From: JALZUV01 sp963837025
GTDB lineage: Bacteria > Pseudomonadota > Alphaproteobacteria > Rickettsiales > JALZUV01
Assembly (NCBI GenBank): GCA_963837025.1
Contig: CAWILT010000002.1
Location: 186,001 to 250,000, forward strand
DNA: 64,000 nucleotides
Reading direction: 5' to 3'
Below are positions 51,021 to 59,701 of this stretch, one piece after another. Numbering within the stretch: the stretch's first letter is position 1; each line of letters starts with the position of its first letter. A program made the position numbers and the translations under genes. A model generated the notes under the pieces. The model saw nothing but the letters and a program-made list of their open reading frames with translations. It did no database searches and was not told where the DNA came from.

Positions 51021-51995
51021 TCAGCCTTTTAACAGGCTTTGCGGGTCAGTAAAACGATAAACGGTTAAGATATCATTGCCCAAGGTAAGGCGTTGGTGCG
51101 GTGCGGGTAAAGATTTTTCCTGCCAGAGCTGTTCAAACGCGCTAATGCCTTGCCCAAATGATACTGTGGGTGCGCTATACCAATAAAGTTCATCTACCAA
51201 ATTTTCCCGCAAGAAGGCTTGGCTGAGGCTAGCGCCCGCTTCCACCATTAAGTGGTTCACTCCCTCATTGGCAAAAGCGCGCAAGAGTTGGGGCAGGGTT
51301 GCCTCGCGGCGTAAAGTGAAATCCGTTTGGGCAATGCGGCTTCGCCTATCCAGCACATGGCGCGCAGGCGAGAGCGCCTCTAGTCCATCAATGCGACAAG
51401 TAAGCTGCGGGGCATCGGCAAGATAGGTGCCACTACCGGTGAGAATCGCATCATTTCGGCTGCGCAAATGATGGCCGTGGTTGCGCGCTTCCTGCTCAGT
51501 TATCCATTTGCTGCTGCCATCCTCGCGCGCAATAAACCCATCGGCGGTGGTGGCGATTTTAAGTGTTACCCACGGGTGTAAAAGGCGCACACGGCTAATA
51601 AATCCGCGTGTAATTTCAGTGGCTTGTGCTGCTCCATCGCCTAATTGCACAGCAATATTGGCTGATTGTAATTGAGCAATACCTTGACCATCCACCTTTG
51701 GGTAGGGGTCTTGTAAGGCGATAACCACTTTGGCGGGCTTTGCCGCAATGATGGCTTGCACGCATGGCGGTGTTTGACCGTGATGAGCACATGGTTCAAG
51801 CGTAACATAGAGGGTTGCGCCTTCCACCTGGTTGCCTGCTTGAACCAGCGCTAGGGGTTCAGCATGAGGGCGCCCAAATGGTGCAGTACGTGCCTGACTA
51901 ATTACCTGATTATCGCGAACAATAACACATCCAACGCTAGGATTAGGCCCTGTATTGCCGATGCCAAGCGCTGCTAAATCAAGCGCTTTTTGCAT
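51021..51995 (-). CDS. ribD: Bifunctional riboflavin deaminase-reductase RibD
   Basis: Second and third steps of riboflavin synthesis; 324 aa from the ATG at 51995. The deaminase domain has GPNPSVGCVIV, zinc ligands in FGRPHAEPLAL and LEPCAHHGQTPPC. The reductase domain has TLKIATTADGFIAREDG, SRNDAILTGSGTYLADAPQL and VEAGASLSQAFL. The frame is open upstream into the preceding lipoprotein gene, but family proteins begin at this Met. The start lies 10 bp after that gene's stop and no clear Shine-Dalgarno is seen, so coupling is likely. Confidence 0.92.
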   Translation of the reverse strand: MQKALDLAALGIGNTGPNPSVGCVIVRDNQVISQARTAPFGRPHAEPLALVQAGNQVEGATLYVTLEPCAHHGQTPPCVQAIIAAKPAKVVIALQDPYPKVDGQGIAQLQSANIAVQLGDGAAQATEITRGFISRVRLLHPWVTLKIATTADGFIAREDGSSKWITEQEARNHGHHLRSRNDAILTGSGTYLADAPQLTCRIDGLEALSPARHVLDRRSRIAQTDFTLRREATLPQLLRAFANEGVNHLMVEAGASLSQAFLRENLVDELYWYSAPTVSFGQGISAFEQLWQEKSLPAPHQRLTLGNDILTVYRFTDPQSLLKG

Positions 51996-52005
51996 GAAAG
52001 GTGAG

Positions 52006-52737
52006 CTAGTCAATGCAGAATGCAGGCGCGGTAGAGCTAACTTTATTGAGCGTAATTGATACTTCGCCATTACGCTTTACATTTATATTTCGTTGTTCTC
52101 TTGGCTGGCAATTTTCAAATGTTTCAGCGTTTTCGATTATCCACCCCTCTTCATTTTGACTGATGGATGCATTGCATAAAGCTTTGGCATTAAAACCATC
52201 GGTTTTACCGCGACCCAGTTTATTTGAAATATAAGCCCATGCTAGCGCTGCCTGCGGCGTGCGAATTTTTACATGTAATTTTTGCAAAGCATCTTGCTGC
52301 TTAAAAATAAGCGATTTATTATTTTGCGTTAAAATAAGAGCACCAAAGGTTTTGCCTGCAAAACTTTCTGTAGCCATAATATTTGAACTGAACACATCTT
52401 GGCCTAATAGCTCTTCAATGGCGCTATTATTAAATTTAGCTGCTTTTTGATTGGGCGTATCCACTTTGGCCGATTGACTTAAACATAAGTAAACATGCTC
52501 AGCATTGGCAATATCCAAACCTTTTAATTCGTGCAAATCACAGGCGCGCGTATAGGGATTAGCCGTGTTTTCAATCAACGTAGCCGCAGGAAACTCACCG
52601 CTTTTGCAATAATTTTTTAAAAGCTCAGCGCTAGATTCAATTTCTTCTTTCAAAGGCGCTTCATCTTTTTTAGCGTCATCTAAACACGCTGACAATAAAA
52701 AGGTGCAACTAAATAGCATGAGAATAATTCGATTCAT
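52006..52737 (-). CDS. Lipoprotein of unknown function in the nrdR-rib operon
   Basis: Predicted 243-aa lipoprotein (lipobox LLSAC, Cys18). The mature part has four to six cysteines spread as if in pairs (NYCKSGE, RACDLHE, YLCLSQS, ALCNAS, ENCQPRE, AFCID), suggesting periplasmic disulfides. I recognise no domain. Its start overlaps the nrdR stop by ATGA and ribD begins 10 bp after its stop, so it is firmly inside an operon otherwise devoted to one-carbon and flavin metabolism. No function is assigned. Confidence 0.75.
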   Translation of the reverse strand: MNRIILMLFSCTFLLSACLDDAKKDEAPLKEEIESSAELLKNYCKSGEFPAATLIENTANPYTRACDLHELKGLDIANAEHVYLCLSQSAKVDTPNQKAAKFNNSAIEELLGQDVFSSNIMATESFAGKTFGALILTQNNKSLIFKQQDALQKLHVKIRTPQAALAWAYISNKLGRGKTDGFNAKALCNASISQNEEGWIIENAETFENCQPREQRNINVKRNGEVSITLNKVSSTAPAFCID

Positions 52738-53222
52738 GTGGTTTCTTTCGTTGGTTTATCGGCATGAGCAAGGGTGCTTTGTAATGTTTCCACAAAGGTT
52801 TCAAAATCGCGCGCTTCACGAAAATTGCGGTAAACACTGGCATAGCGAATATAGGCCACTTTATCGAGGGTTTGTAGCCCTTCCATTACCAGCTCGCCAA
52901 TTCGGGTTGAGGCAACTTCGGCTTCGCCTGAAGCTTCTAATGTGCGCACAATGCGACTGACTAATTGGGCAACCGCTTCGGGTGTAACAGGCCGTTTACG
53001 AGTGGCGATTGAAATGGAGCGATGGATTTTATCGCGATCGAGCGCTTTACGATCGCCATTGGTTTTAACCACAACCAATTCGCGCAATTGCACACGTTCA
53101 AACGTGGTGAAACGCGAATCGCATGAAGGGCAATTGCGACGACGGCGAATAGACTCGCCCTCCTCACCCGCGCGACTATCTTTAACTTGCGTATCAAGAT
53201 GACCGCAAAAAGGGCATTTCAT
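52734..53222 (-). CDS. nrdR: Ribonucleotide reductase repressor NrdR
   Basis: Zinc-ribbon and ATP-cone repressor of ribonucleotide reductase genes; 162 aa. Four zinc Cys are in MKCPFCGHLDTQVKDSR and RRNCPSCDSRFTTFE. The ATP-cone follows with VVVKTNGDRKALDRDKI and ends KVAYIRYASVYRNF. It starts 2 bp after glyA, a common neighbour order in proteobacteria. No NrdR-box pair was identified here. Confidence 0.96.
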   Translation of the reverse strand: MKCPFCGHLDTQVKDSRAGEEGESIRRRRNCPSCDSRFTTFERVQLRELVVVKTNGDRKALDRDKIHRSISIATRKRPVTPEAVAQLVSRIVRTLEASGEAEVASTRIGELVMEGLQTLDKVAYIRYASVYRNFREARDFETFVETLQSTLAHADKPTKETT

Positions 53223-53224
53223 GA

Positions 53225-54589
53225 CTAGCCTTTATACTCTGCATAGATGGGAAAGCGCGAACAAAGTTCTTTCACTTTAACCTTCACTTCTTTTTCAATC
53301 GCACGGTTATTATCTGGATTTTTGGCTAAACCATCTAACACATCGCAAATAAGCTCGCCGACTAATCGACATTCTTCAATGCCAAAGCCGCGACTGGTAA
53401 TGGCAGGCGTGCCCAAACGCAAACCCGATGTGACCATGGGCGATTCAGGATCGAAGGGGATAGAGTTTTTATTAGCCGTTAAACCTGCGCGCTCTAATGA
53501 TGCTTCGGCTTTATCGCCAGTTAAACCTTTAGGTCGCAAATCAACCAATAACATGTGATTATCCGTGCCGCCGGTTACTAAATTAACGCCACGATTGACC
53601 AATACTTCACCCATCGCGCGGGCATTAATGACAATATCTTTGCCATAAGCTTTATATTCATCGGTTAGTGCTTGGCCGAATGCAATGGCTTTACCAGCAA
53701 TCACATGCACCAATGGCCCGCCTTGGATACCAGGGAAAATCGCCGAATTTAACGCTTGGCCTAAGGTGATGGTTTTGCCTGATTTTAAGGTGCGCACTAC
53801 TTTATCGGGTGTGGCAGTCAAAATAATGCCACCACGAGGCCCGCGGAGTGTTTTATGCGTGGTTGAGGTAACAATATCAGCAAACGGAATGGGCGAGGGA
53901 TAGCTACCCGCAGCCACTAAACCGGATACATGCGCCATATCCACCATAAACCATGCGCCCACTTCATCGGCTATATCACGGAATTTTTTCCAATCAATCA
54001 CACGGGTATAGGCAGAAAAACCAGCAATAATGAGCTTAGGTTTAATTTTAATCGCTTGCGCACGAATGGCATCATAATCGAGCAAATGCGTTTTTTCGTC
54101 CACACCATATTGATGAGCATCAAACCATTTGCCCGATTGATTAGGCGCCGCGCCATGCGTTAAATGCCCGCCCGCTGCTAAGGATTGGCCTAAGATAACA
54201 TCATTGGGTTTTAATAAAGCGGTAAACACGCCCTGATTAGCTTGGCTGCCTGAGCTAGGTTGCACATTAGCATAAGATGCGCCATAGATTTTGCATAATC
54301 GGTCAATGGCTAATTGTTCCACTTCATCGGCATATTCACAGCCACCATAATAGCGCTTGCCCGGATACCCTTCTGCATATTTATTGGTAAAAACACTACC
54401 TTGAGCCTGCATAACCGCTAGTGAGGTGAGGTTTTCGGACGCAATAAGCTCGATTTGTTTCTGCTGGCGCTTTAATTCATGCTGCATGGAAGCAAAAATT
54501 TCGGCATCGGCATCTTCTAGCGATTGATTAAATAACGCGCTTTGATTGGTTGGTTTATTGACAGTTTTAGGGGCCATAGCGGTGCTCAT
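53225..54589 (-). CDS. glyA: Serine hydroxymethyltransferase
   Basis: PLP enzyme converting serine and tetrahydrofolate to glycine and methylene-tetrahydrofolate; 454 aa from the ATG at 54589, about 25 residues longer at the N terminus than usual. Blocks are IELIASENLTSLAVM, NKYAEGYPGKRYYGGCEYAD, LSAAGHLTHG in variant form (LAAGGHLTHG), MVDMAHVSGLVAAG, and the PLP lysine in TSTTHKTLRGPRGG. First gene of the operon with nrdR, lipoprotein, ribD, ribE and ribBA. Confidence 0.96.
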   Translation of the reverse strand: MSTAMAPKTVNKPTNQSALFNQSLEDADAEIFASMQHELKRQQKQIELIASENLTSLAVMQAQGSVFTNKYAEGYPGKRYYGGCEYADEVEQLAIDRLCKIYGASYANVQPSSGSQANQGVFTALLKPNDVILGQSLAAGGHLTHGAAPNQSGKWFDAHQYGVDEKTHLLDYDAIRAQAIKIKPKLIIAGFSAYTRVIDWKKFRDIADEVGAWFMVDMAHVSGLVAAGSYPSPIPFADIVTSTTHKTLRGPRGGIILTATPDKVVRTLKSGKTITLGQALNSAIFPGIQGGPLVHVIAGKAIAFGQALTDEYKAYGKDIVINARAMGEVLVNRGVNLVTGGTDNHMLLVDLRPKGLTGDKAEASLERAGLTANKNSIPFDPESPMVTSGLRLGTPAITSRGFGIEECRLVGELICDVLDGLAKNPDNNRAIEKEVKVKVKELCSRFPIYAEYKG

Positions 54590-54697
54590 ATTCAGTTTCT
54601 CCCACATTTCAATGTGTCTTATATGTCGCTTCTATAGCGTGTTTTTGTGCCCATCACAACAATTCGCTCAAAATAAAAGACAAAATTATGGCAGTTG

Positions 54698-54712
54698 TTA
54701 ACGTTGTGTTAA
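54698..54712. promoter_or_regulatory. CtrA-like box TTAA-N7-TTAA before fliC
   Basis: TTAACGTTGTGTTAA has both half-sites at exact spacing, followed by CC as in the TTAAC consensus. It lies 98 bp before the flagellin ATG. A second copy of TTAACCTTTA occurs at 54709 and 54779. The setting fits CtrA control of flagellin known in alphaproteobacteria; binding itself is inferred. Confidence 0.6.
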
Positions 54713-54810
54713 CCTTTAGTTGCTATTCTGAGTTCTAATGGCCGGAGTGGCTATTGTAAATGTGGACAGGTAGTCCGATTAACCTTTAAAAATCCAAGTA
54801 GGAGAATACT

Positions 54811-56499
54811 ATGTTAAATTCTATCAACACAAATATTGCTGCGTATAGTGCACAGCAAAACATCAATAAAGCTAACTCTATGGCGGGTAGCTCTATTGCA
54901 CGTCTATCGAGTGGTGATCGTATTACGCGTGCTGCGGATGATGTTGCCGGCCTTTCGGTTGGTACGTCGCTTCGTACACAAGTAACCACGTTACGCCAAG
55001 CCTTAGTCAACAGCTCGCAAGGTTCTAGCTTGCTTCAGGTAGCTGATGGCGCATTACAACAAGTAACCGACATTCTTCAACGTCAAAAATCAATCGCAAC
55101 CCAAGCGGGTTCAGGTTCTTTGACAGATGTTGAGCGTGGCTTTCTTAACCAAGAATTCCAAGCTTTAACGTCTGAGATTGATCGTATTGCGGGTTCAACT
55201 AACTTCAACGGTGTATCGTTAATTAACGGTGGTTTAGGTATTTCTACTAACCTCGTTGATACCGATGCTCAAGTTGCGGGCGTTGACTTTAACGCGGCTG
55301 ACAACTCAGGTGCCGTTGCGGTAGCAGGCGCAAAAGCCATTCAGGCTTTTAACGTTTCTACCGGTGCGGAACTTAATGGTAATGCAGCTCCTGGTGAATT
55401 AACCTTCACATTGGCTGATGGTACGACTGAGTTAACTAACCAAGCTTATGGCGGCGTTAACAGCGCAGTTAATGGCAAGTTCCAAAAATTCGAACTTTCT
55501 AATGTAAGCTACGGTGCCGCTAACGTGGGTACTGCAGATTTGACAGCGACCATTGGTGGCGTTGAATTTAAAGGTAAAGTAATTGGTGGATCGACCAACG
55601 TTTCTTTAAGCAATGGTACTACCAACATGCTTTTAACTTTTACTGCAATTGATCTAACCAGCGCCTCTACGACCAACGTTTCTGAAGCGCAGTTAAAAGA
55701 CGATTTCGTAAACACTGCAGTATATCGTACTGCATCGGTAAACGGCGTTGACTTTACAGGTACTAAACTTGAAGGTGTTTCTGGTTCTGCTGCTGGTGCA
55801 GGTAACTCGGTTGTGCGTTTAGCCGATGCCAACAATGTAAGCATCAGTGACTTCAAATATGTGAGTAATGCAGGTGCCAATACCAACACATTGACGGTTC
55901 AAATCAATGGCTCAACATTTACGGCTTCTGGCGTGAATGATGCGGTTGCGGCGGCTGACCAGATTTCGTTTGAAAATGGTAAAGGCGAAGCGTTCATGAT
56001 CGATCTTACGGGATTGACCACGGGCATCACCAATATCCGTACAAGTGATTCTGATCGTCAAGGCTTTATGTCAGCTTTAAACACTGGCTTCTCACGTTCA
56101 GGTAATGGTTTAAGCTTTGCAATTGGCTCAACAGCATCTGATACCATTAAGGTTCAGATTAAAGACTCATCTACCAATGCATTATTTGGTGGTCAGGCTT
56201 TAGGTGTTGCAACTGCAGCTGCTGCTTCAGAAGCCTCTGCTGCGCTTGATGTTGCCATTAGATCGGTAACGGCAGCACGTGCTGAAGTAGGTGCATTGCA
56301 ATCTCGTTTCGATTTTGCAGCAGCTAACACTGAAACCTCAATCCAAAACCAAGATGCGGCGCGTGGTGTTCTACTCGACACTGACGTAGCGGCAGAATCT
56401 ACTTCGTTTGCCTCTGCTCAGGTGCAGTTGCAGGCAGGTATCTCGGTATTAGCGCAGGCAAATCTGTTACCACAGAACTTGTTGAAACTTATCGGGTAA
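54811..56499 (+). CDS. fliC: Flagellin
   Basis: Structural protein of the filament; 562 aa. The conserved N-terminal coiled coil (LNSINTNIAAYSAQQNINKA and ARLSSGDRITRAADDVAGLS) and the C-terminal one (VTAARAEVGALQSRFDFAAA ... NLLPQNLLKLIG) enclose a long surface domain (residues about 170-450) rich in Ala, Thr, Asn and Gly. A strong ribosome-binding site (TAGGAGAA) lies before the ATG. Codon use is biased, as expected for high expression. A hairpin follows the stop. Confidence 0.95.
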   Translation: MLNSINTNIAAYSAQQNINKANSMAGSSIARLSSGDRITRAADDVAGLSVGTSLRTQVTTLRQALVNSSQGSSLLQVADGALQQVTDILQRQKSIATQAGSGSLTDVERGFLNQEFQALTSEIDRIAGSTNFNGVSLINGGLGISTNLVDTDAQVAGVDFNAADNSGAVAVAGAKAIQAFNVSTGAELNGNAAPGELTFTLADGTTELTNQAYGGVNSAVNGKFQKFELSNVSYGAANVGTADLTATIGGVEFKGKVIGGSTNVSLSNGTTNMLLTFTAIDLTSASTTNVSEAQLKDDFVNTAVYRTASVNGVDFTGTKLEGVSGSAAGAGNSVVRLADANNVSISDFKYVSNAGANTNTLTVQINGSTFTASGVNDAVAAADQISFENGKGEAFMIDLTGLTTGITNIRTSDSDRQGFMSALNTGFSRSGNGLSFAIGSTASDTIKVQIKDSSTNALFGGQALGVATAAAASEASAALDVAIRSVTAARAEVGALQSRFDFAAANTETSIQNQDAARGVLLDTDVAAESTSFASAQVQLQAGISVLAQANLLPQNLLKLIG

Positions 56500-56501
56500 T
56501 T

Positions 56502-56545
56502 GAACCGAACGGGATGGGAGCTTTAGCTCTCATCCCAACGGGTTC
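56502..56545 (+). promoter_or_regulatory. Long hairpin between flagellin and flaG-like genes
   Basis: A near-perfect stem from GGGATGGGAGC and GCTCTCATCCC with a four-base loop (56511-56536), extended by outer GAACC/GGTTC. No T-run follows, so it is more likely an RNA-stabilising or partial-termination element than a full terminator. Confidence 0.6.
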
Positions 56546-56569
56546 GCAAGGAAACTAGGGAGTTAAACG

Positions 56570-56947
56570 ATGGAAATTAATGGAGTGAATGCTCAACCAT
56601 CAAACCCCGTATATAGCGGGGCCAAGAGAGCCGAAGCGATACGCGAAGTATCGCCCAAGTCGCAAAATACATCAAACACAACCAGCATTGATAAACAAGT
56701 TAACGATGTGCAGAATGTAGAAAAACAACGCCTTGATACGGTCGTCAAAGCTGCTTCAAGTTTTAAAAATGTATATGCTGTAAGCGATACAACTTTTACC
56801 ATATTCAAAGACAGCACCGGTCAATTTGTAACACGCTTTACCAGTTTAAAAGATGGTGCTGTAACCTATGTTCCCGAGCCAGATATTGCTCGTTTTATCG
56901 AAAGTAACCGCGCACGCACCGATGCGCTCATCACTATCGAAGCTTAG
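56570..56947 (+). CDS. FlaG-like flagellar protein
   Basis: A 125-aa protein with a disordered Ser/Asn-rich N-terminal half and a FlaG-type C-terminal strand unit (FTIFKDSTGQFVTRFTSLKD, then VTYVPEPDIARFIES). FlaG proteins influence filament length and are usually encoded beside fliD, as here. Position between fliC and fliD supports the call. Confidence 0.78.
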   Translation: MEINGVNAQPSNPVYSGAKRAEAIREVSPKSQNTSNTTSIDKQVNDVQNVEKQRLDTVVKAASSFKNVYAVSDTTFTIFKDSTGQFVTRFTSLKDGAVTYVPEPDIARFIESNRARTDALITIEA

Positions 56948-57040
56948 AAAAACTGCGAATTGGTATGATTATTGCTTAAATATAACGAGGTTAAAGAATA
57001 ACTCTAGTTTAAGCTTAATTTACCACTACGCCCAGCAAAC

Positions 57041-57056
57041 GCTGAACGATTTCAGC
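57041..57056 (+). promoter_or_regulatory. Hairpin in the fliD leader
   Basis: GCTGAA-CGAT-TTCAGC lies 13 bp before the fliD ATG, next to its AGGAAA. A competing CAGC-AAAC-GCTG stem uses the same GCTG, so two exclusive folds are possible. Confidence 0.35.
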
Positions 57057-57069
57057 ATTAGGAAAAACA

Positions 57070-59637
57070 ATGATAACCAGCATACAATTAGGAAATATCT
57101 TTAAGTCCGGCGATCGTACGATTGTTACAGGTGGCGGATCGGGCTTAGATATTGAATCACTCGTAAATGGTTTATCTGAAGTAAAGCGCCTTCCGGCTGT
57201 TCAGTTGGAAGAGCGGCTTGAAGAAAACGCACTGCGCCGATCATCATTTAAAGAGTTTGGTTCTATCTTGTCACGCTATCAAGATGCCGCGGCTTTATTG
57301 CGCAACCCTCCGGGGGTATCCAACGCCAAAGATAATATTTTTGAATATCGTAATGCGTCTGTCACGTCCAATAGCGGCATATCAGCATCAACTTATTTAG
57401 ATGCAATTGCTGCACCGGGTGCTGAGTTAGGCGATTATAATATTAAAGTAAATTCGCTTGCCTCATTCAATGTGCAAACCACCGAAACCTTTGCTCTGGC
57501 AAATTTAAATACCGATGCGGTAGGCGATGGTTTGCCTTTTAGCGCAGGTACGTTAGCGCTTGGACCATTCAATAAAGAAATTCAAATTGGTGAAAATGAT
57601 ACCCTCGCGCAAATTGTAACGAAAATTAACTCAGTCTCAAATGAGAGCTTTGTGCGTGCCTCAACCATTCGAGTGGCCGATGGTCAGTATCGTCTGCAAT
57701 TTAAAACGACTGAAACTGGCACTGCTTATAATTACAGTTTTGCAGATGCGGGTGCCGCCAAAGCAACGCTATCAACACCCAACCAAATTTTCCGCTATGA
57801 TGCCACCGATATTGATGGTGATGGCGATACATCAAACAATCCAGCAAATGGTTATAATTTTAATGGGCAAAGCTGGAATGACAGCATTAGTGGAAATAAC
57901 GCTTCTGAAGGCGGCGGCGGCGCGCAGACATTAATTAATCCAGGCATTAATGGATTACCAGCAATTGATTTTTCAACCTCTACCAGCAGTATATTAACCG
58001 TTGCCAATAATAATGATCTCAATACGGGCGGCCCTTATGCTCAAAAAACATTCGCGGTGGCGATTCAAACCGGTAGCGATATTAGCGGCACCCAAACTAT
58101 TTACGAGCAAGGTGATTCAAATCAGAGCATCGGTATCTTCATTGCGCCCGATCCCGATAATGGCAATGCGCCAACCCTATTCGGAACGCTTCATAATAGT
58201 TCGGCTACCCCCGGAAATGAATGGAAAACCGTGAATATGGGTGTGGTTACTGCTGACACAAGCTATAATGTAATGTTAGAGCTTGATGCATCGGCTAACC
58301 CAGCTGTAAATGATCCCGCCAATACCCTTAAAGGTTATGTAAACGGCACTTTAAAAGATACTCAAACAGGGGTAACTCAATTAGATTCTAATTCAGGCGC
58401 TGCCGCTATTGGCGGATCGAAGGGTGGAGTGGGCTTTCCTGATGAAACGACTTCGGGCGCCGCCTCGGCCTTTTTCAAGGGTAAAATGGGCGAATTTATA
58501 GGCACCAATACAAAATTATCTGATACGCAACGAACCGCCCTCGATTCGTATCTATATGATAAATGGCAAAATGCTGCTCCTGCCTCGAATGGATCGGTTC
58601 TAAAGGTAGGAATTGCTTTAACAACTCAAGCTAATGATGCGCAAGTAACCATTGATGGAACCACCATCACACGCTCAACCAATGCAATTGACGATTTAAT
58701 CAAGGATGTCACCTTCAACATCAAACAAATTACGCCTCCAGGGACTGAAATTACCATTGATATTGAGCCAGATACAGATATAGCGCGCGATGCCATTTTA
58801 AATTTTGTCGATACCTATAATGAATTGCGCATTTTTTATTCGCGCCAAACAGAAATAAACGATGAAGGTGTAGCAACCGATAATGCGATTTTGCGCAAAA
58901 GCCCAACTTTACGCACGATGATGAATAATGTTTTAAGTGAGCTGACCGCAGTTGTGGGCGGCCTTAACACCGCGCCCAATAAATTAGCCGATTTGGGTAT
59001 TACATTGGAAGATTTTCCAGGTGATGACGAAACCCCATTTACACGTAACATTCTGGTTGTTGATACCGATACGTTAGAAAAAAGCTTAAAAGGTAATTTT
59101 GAAGCGGCACGTAAAGTGTTTGAATTTGATTTTGTATCGGACAATGCAAATGTCCAAATTTTTAAACGTTCAAATTCACTCTCAGCCACCAATTTTACCC
59201 TAAATCTTGATGTTACAAATGGCATTTATCAAGCCAATGTAGAAGGCACGATTGTTGATTTAGATGCGACGGCTATTAGCGGTGGCGGGTTTTTACTGAA
59301 AGGTAAAACGGGCACAGCATTGGCTGGTTTGGAAATGATTTACGGTGGCAATGCAGATTCGACAGCAAATATTAATATCAGCCAAGGCATTGCAGATCGA
59401 CTCTTTAATGTGATGAAGGTGGGGCTTGATCCTAAAGAAGGTTTTATCAAAACAGAACTGGATAGCTTAATTAGCTCCGATGAGCGTATAAACCAAGATA
59501 TTGCACGCATTGATAGCATTGTTGAGCGTTTTCGTATCCAACAATTACAACGGTTTGCGGCGCTTGAGCAGCTTATTTCATCAACCAATACCATATTGCA
59601 ATCGCTCGATGCGCAAGCGAATGCTAACCAAGGATAA
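57070..59637 (+). CDS. fliD: Flagellar cap protein FliD with inserted lectin-like domain
   Basis: Filament-capping protein, 855 aa, far longer than the usual 450-650. N-terminal FliD core: GGGSGLDIESLVNGLSEVKR, VQLEERLEENALRRSSFKEF, and a D2-like part up to about residue 235. Residues 238-500 do not belong to FliD. They read like a LamG/concanavalin-A-like domain, starting FRYDATDIDGDGDTSNNPAN, with WNDSISGNNAS, INGLPAIDFS, QTIYEQGDSNQSIGIFI and GYVNGTLKD, and the typical closing helix LSDTQRTALDSYLYDKW. FliD resumes with DDLIKDVTFNI and ends in the conserved coiled coil (FRIQQLQRFAALEQLISSTN). Such a domain at the filament tip could bind sugars. Confidence 0.88.
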   Translation: MITSIQLGNIFKSGDRTIVTGGGSGLDIESLVNGLSEVKRLPAVQLEERLEENALRRSSFKEFGSILSRYQDAAALLRNPPGVSNAKDNIFEYRNASVTSNSGISASTYLDAIAAPGAELGDYNIKVNSLASFNVQTTETFALANLNTDAVGDGLPFSAGTLALGPFNKEIQIGENDTLAQIVTKINSVSNESFVRASTIRVADGQYRLQFKTTETGTAYNYSFADAGAAKATLSTPNQIFRYDATDIDGDGDTSNNPANGYNFNGQSWNDSISGNNASEGGGGAQTLINPGINGLPAIDFSTSTSSILTVANNNDLNTGGPYAQKTFAVAIQTGSDISGTQTIYEQGDSNQSIGIFIAPDPDNGNAPTLFGTLHNSSATPGNEWKTVNMGVVTADTSYNVMLELDASANPAVNDPANTLKGYVNGTLKDTQTGVTQLDSNSGAAAIGGSKGGVGFPDETTSGAASAFFKGKMGEFIGTNTKLSDTQRTALDSYLYDKWQNAAPASNGSVLKVGIALTTQANDAQVTIDGTTITRSTNAIDDLIKDVTFNIKQITPPGTEITIDIEPDTDIARDAILNFVDTYNELRIFYSRQTEINDEGVATDNAILRKSPTLRTMMNNVLSELTAVVGGLNTAPNKLADLGITLEDFPGDDETPFTRNILVVDTDTLEKSLKGNFEAARKVFEFDFVSDNANVQIFKRSNSLSATNFTLNLDVTNGIYQANVEGTIVDLDATAISGGGFLLKGKTGTALAGLEMIYGGNADSTANINISQGIADRLFNVMKVGLDPKEGFIKTELDSLISSDERINQDIARIDSIVERFRIQQLQRFAALEQLISSTNTILQSLDAQANANQG

Positions 59638-59701
59638 GCCAGTAAGGTAACACTTTATTAACAAAGTAACGATATACTTAAATTAACGGAAAATCGGAGA
59701 T

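Noticed and set aside
55509..55889. 126-codon minus-strand frame inside flagellin
   Set aside because: Shadow of the strongly biased flagellin codons; Ser/Thr/Val-rich without domain features.
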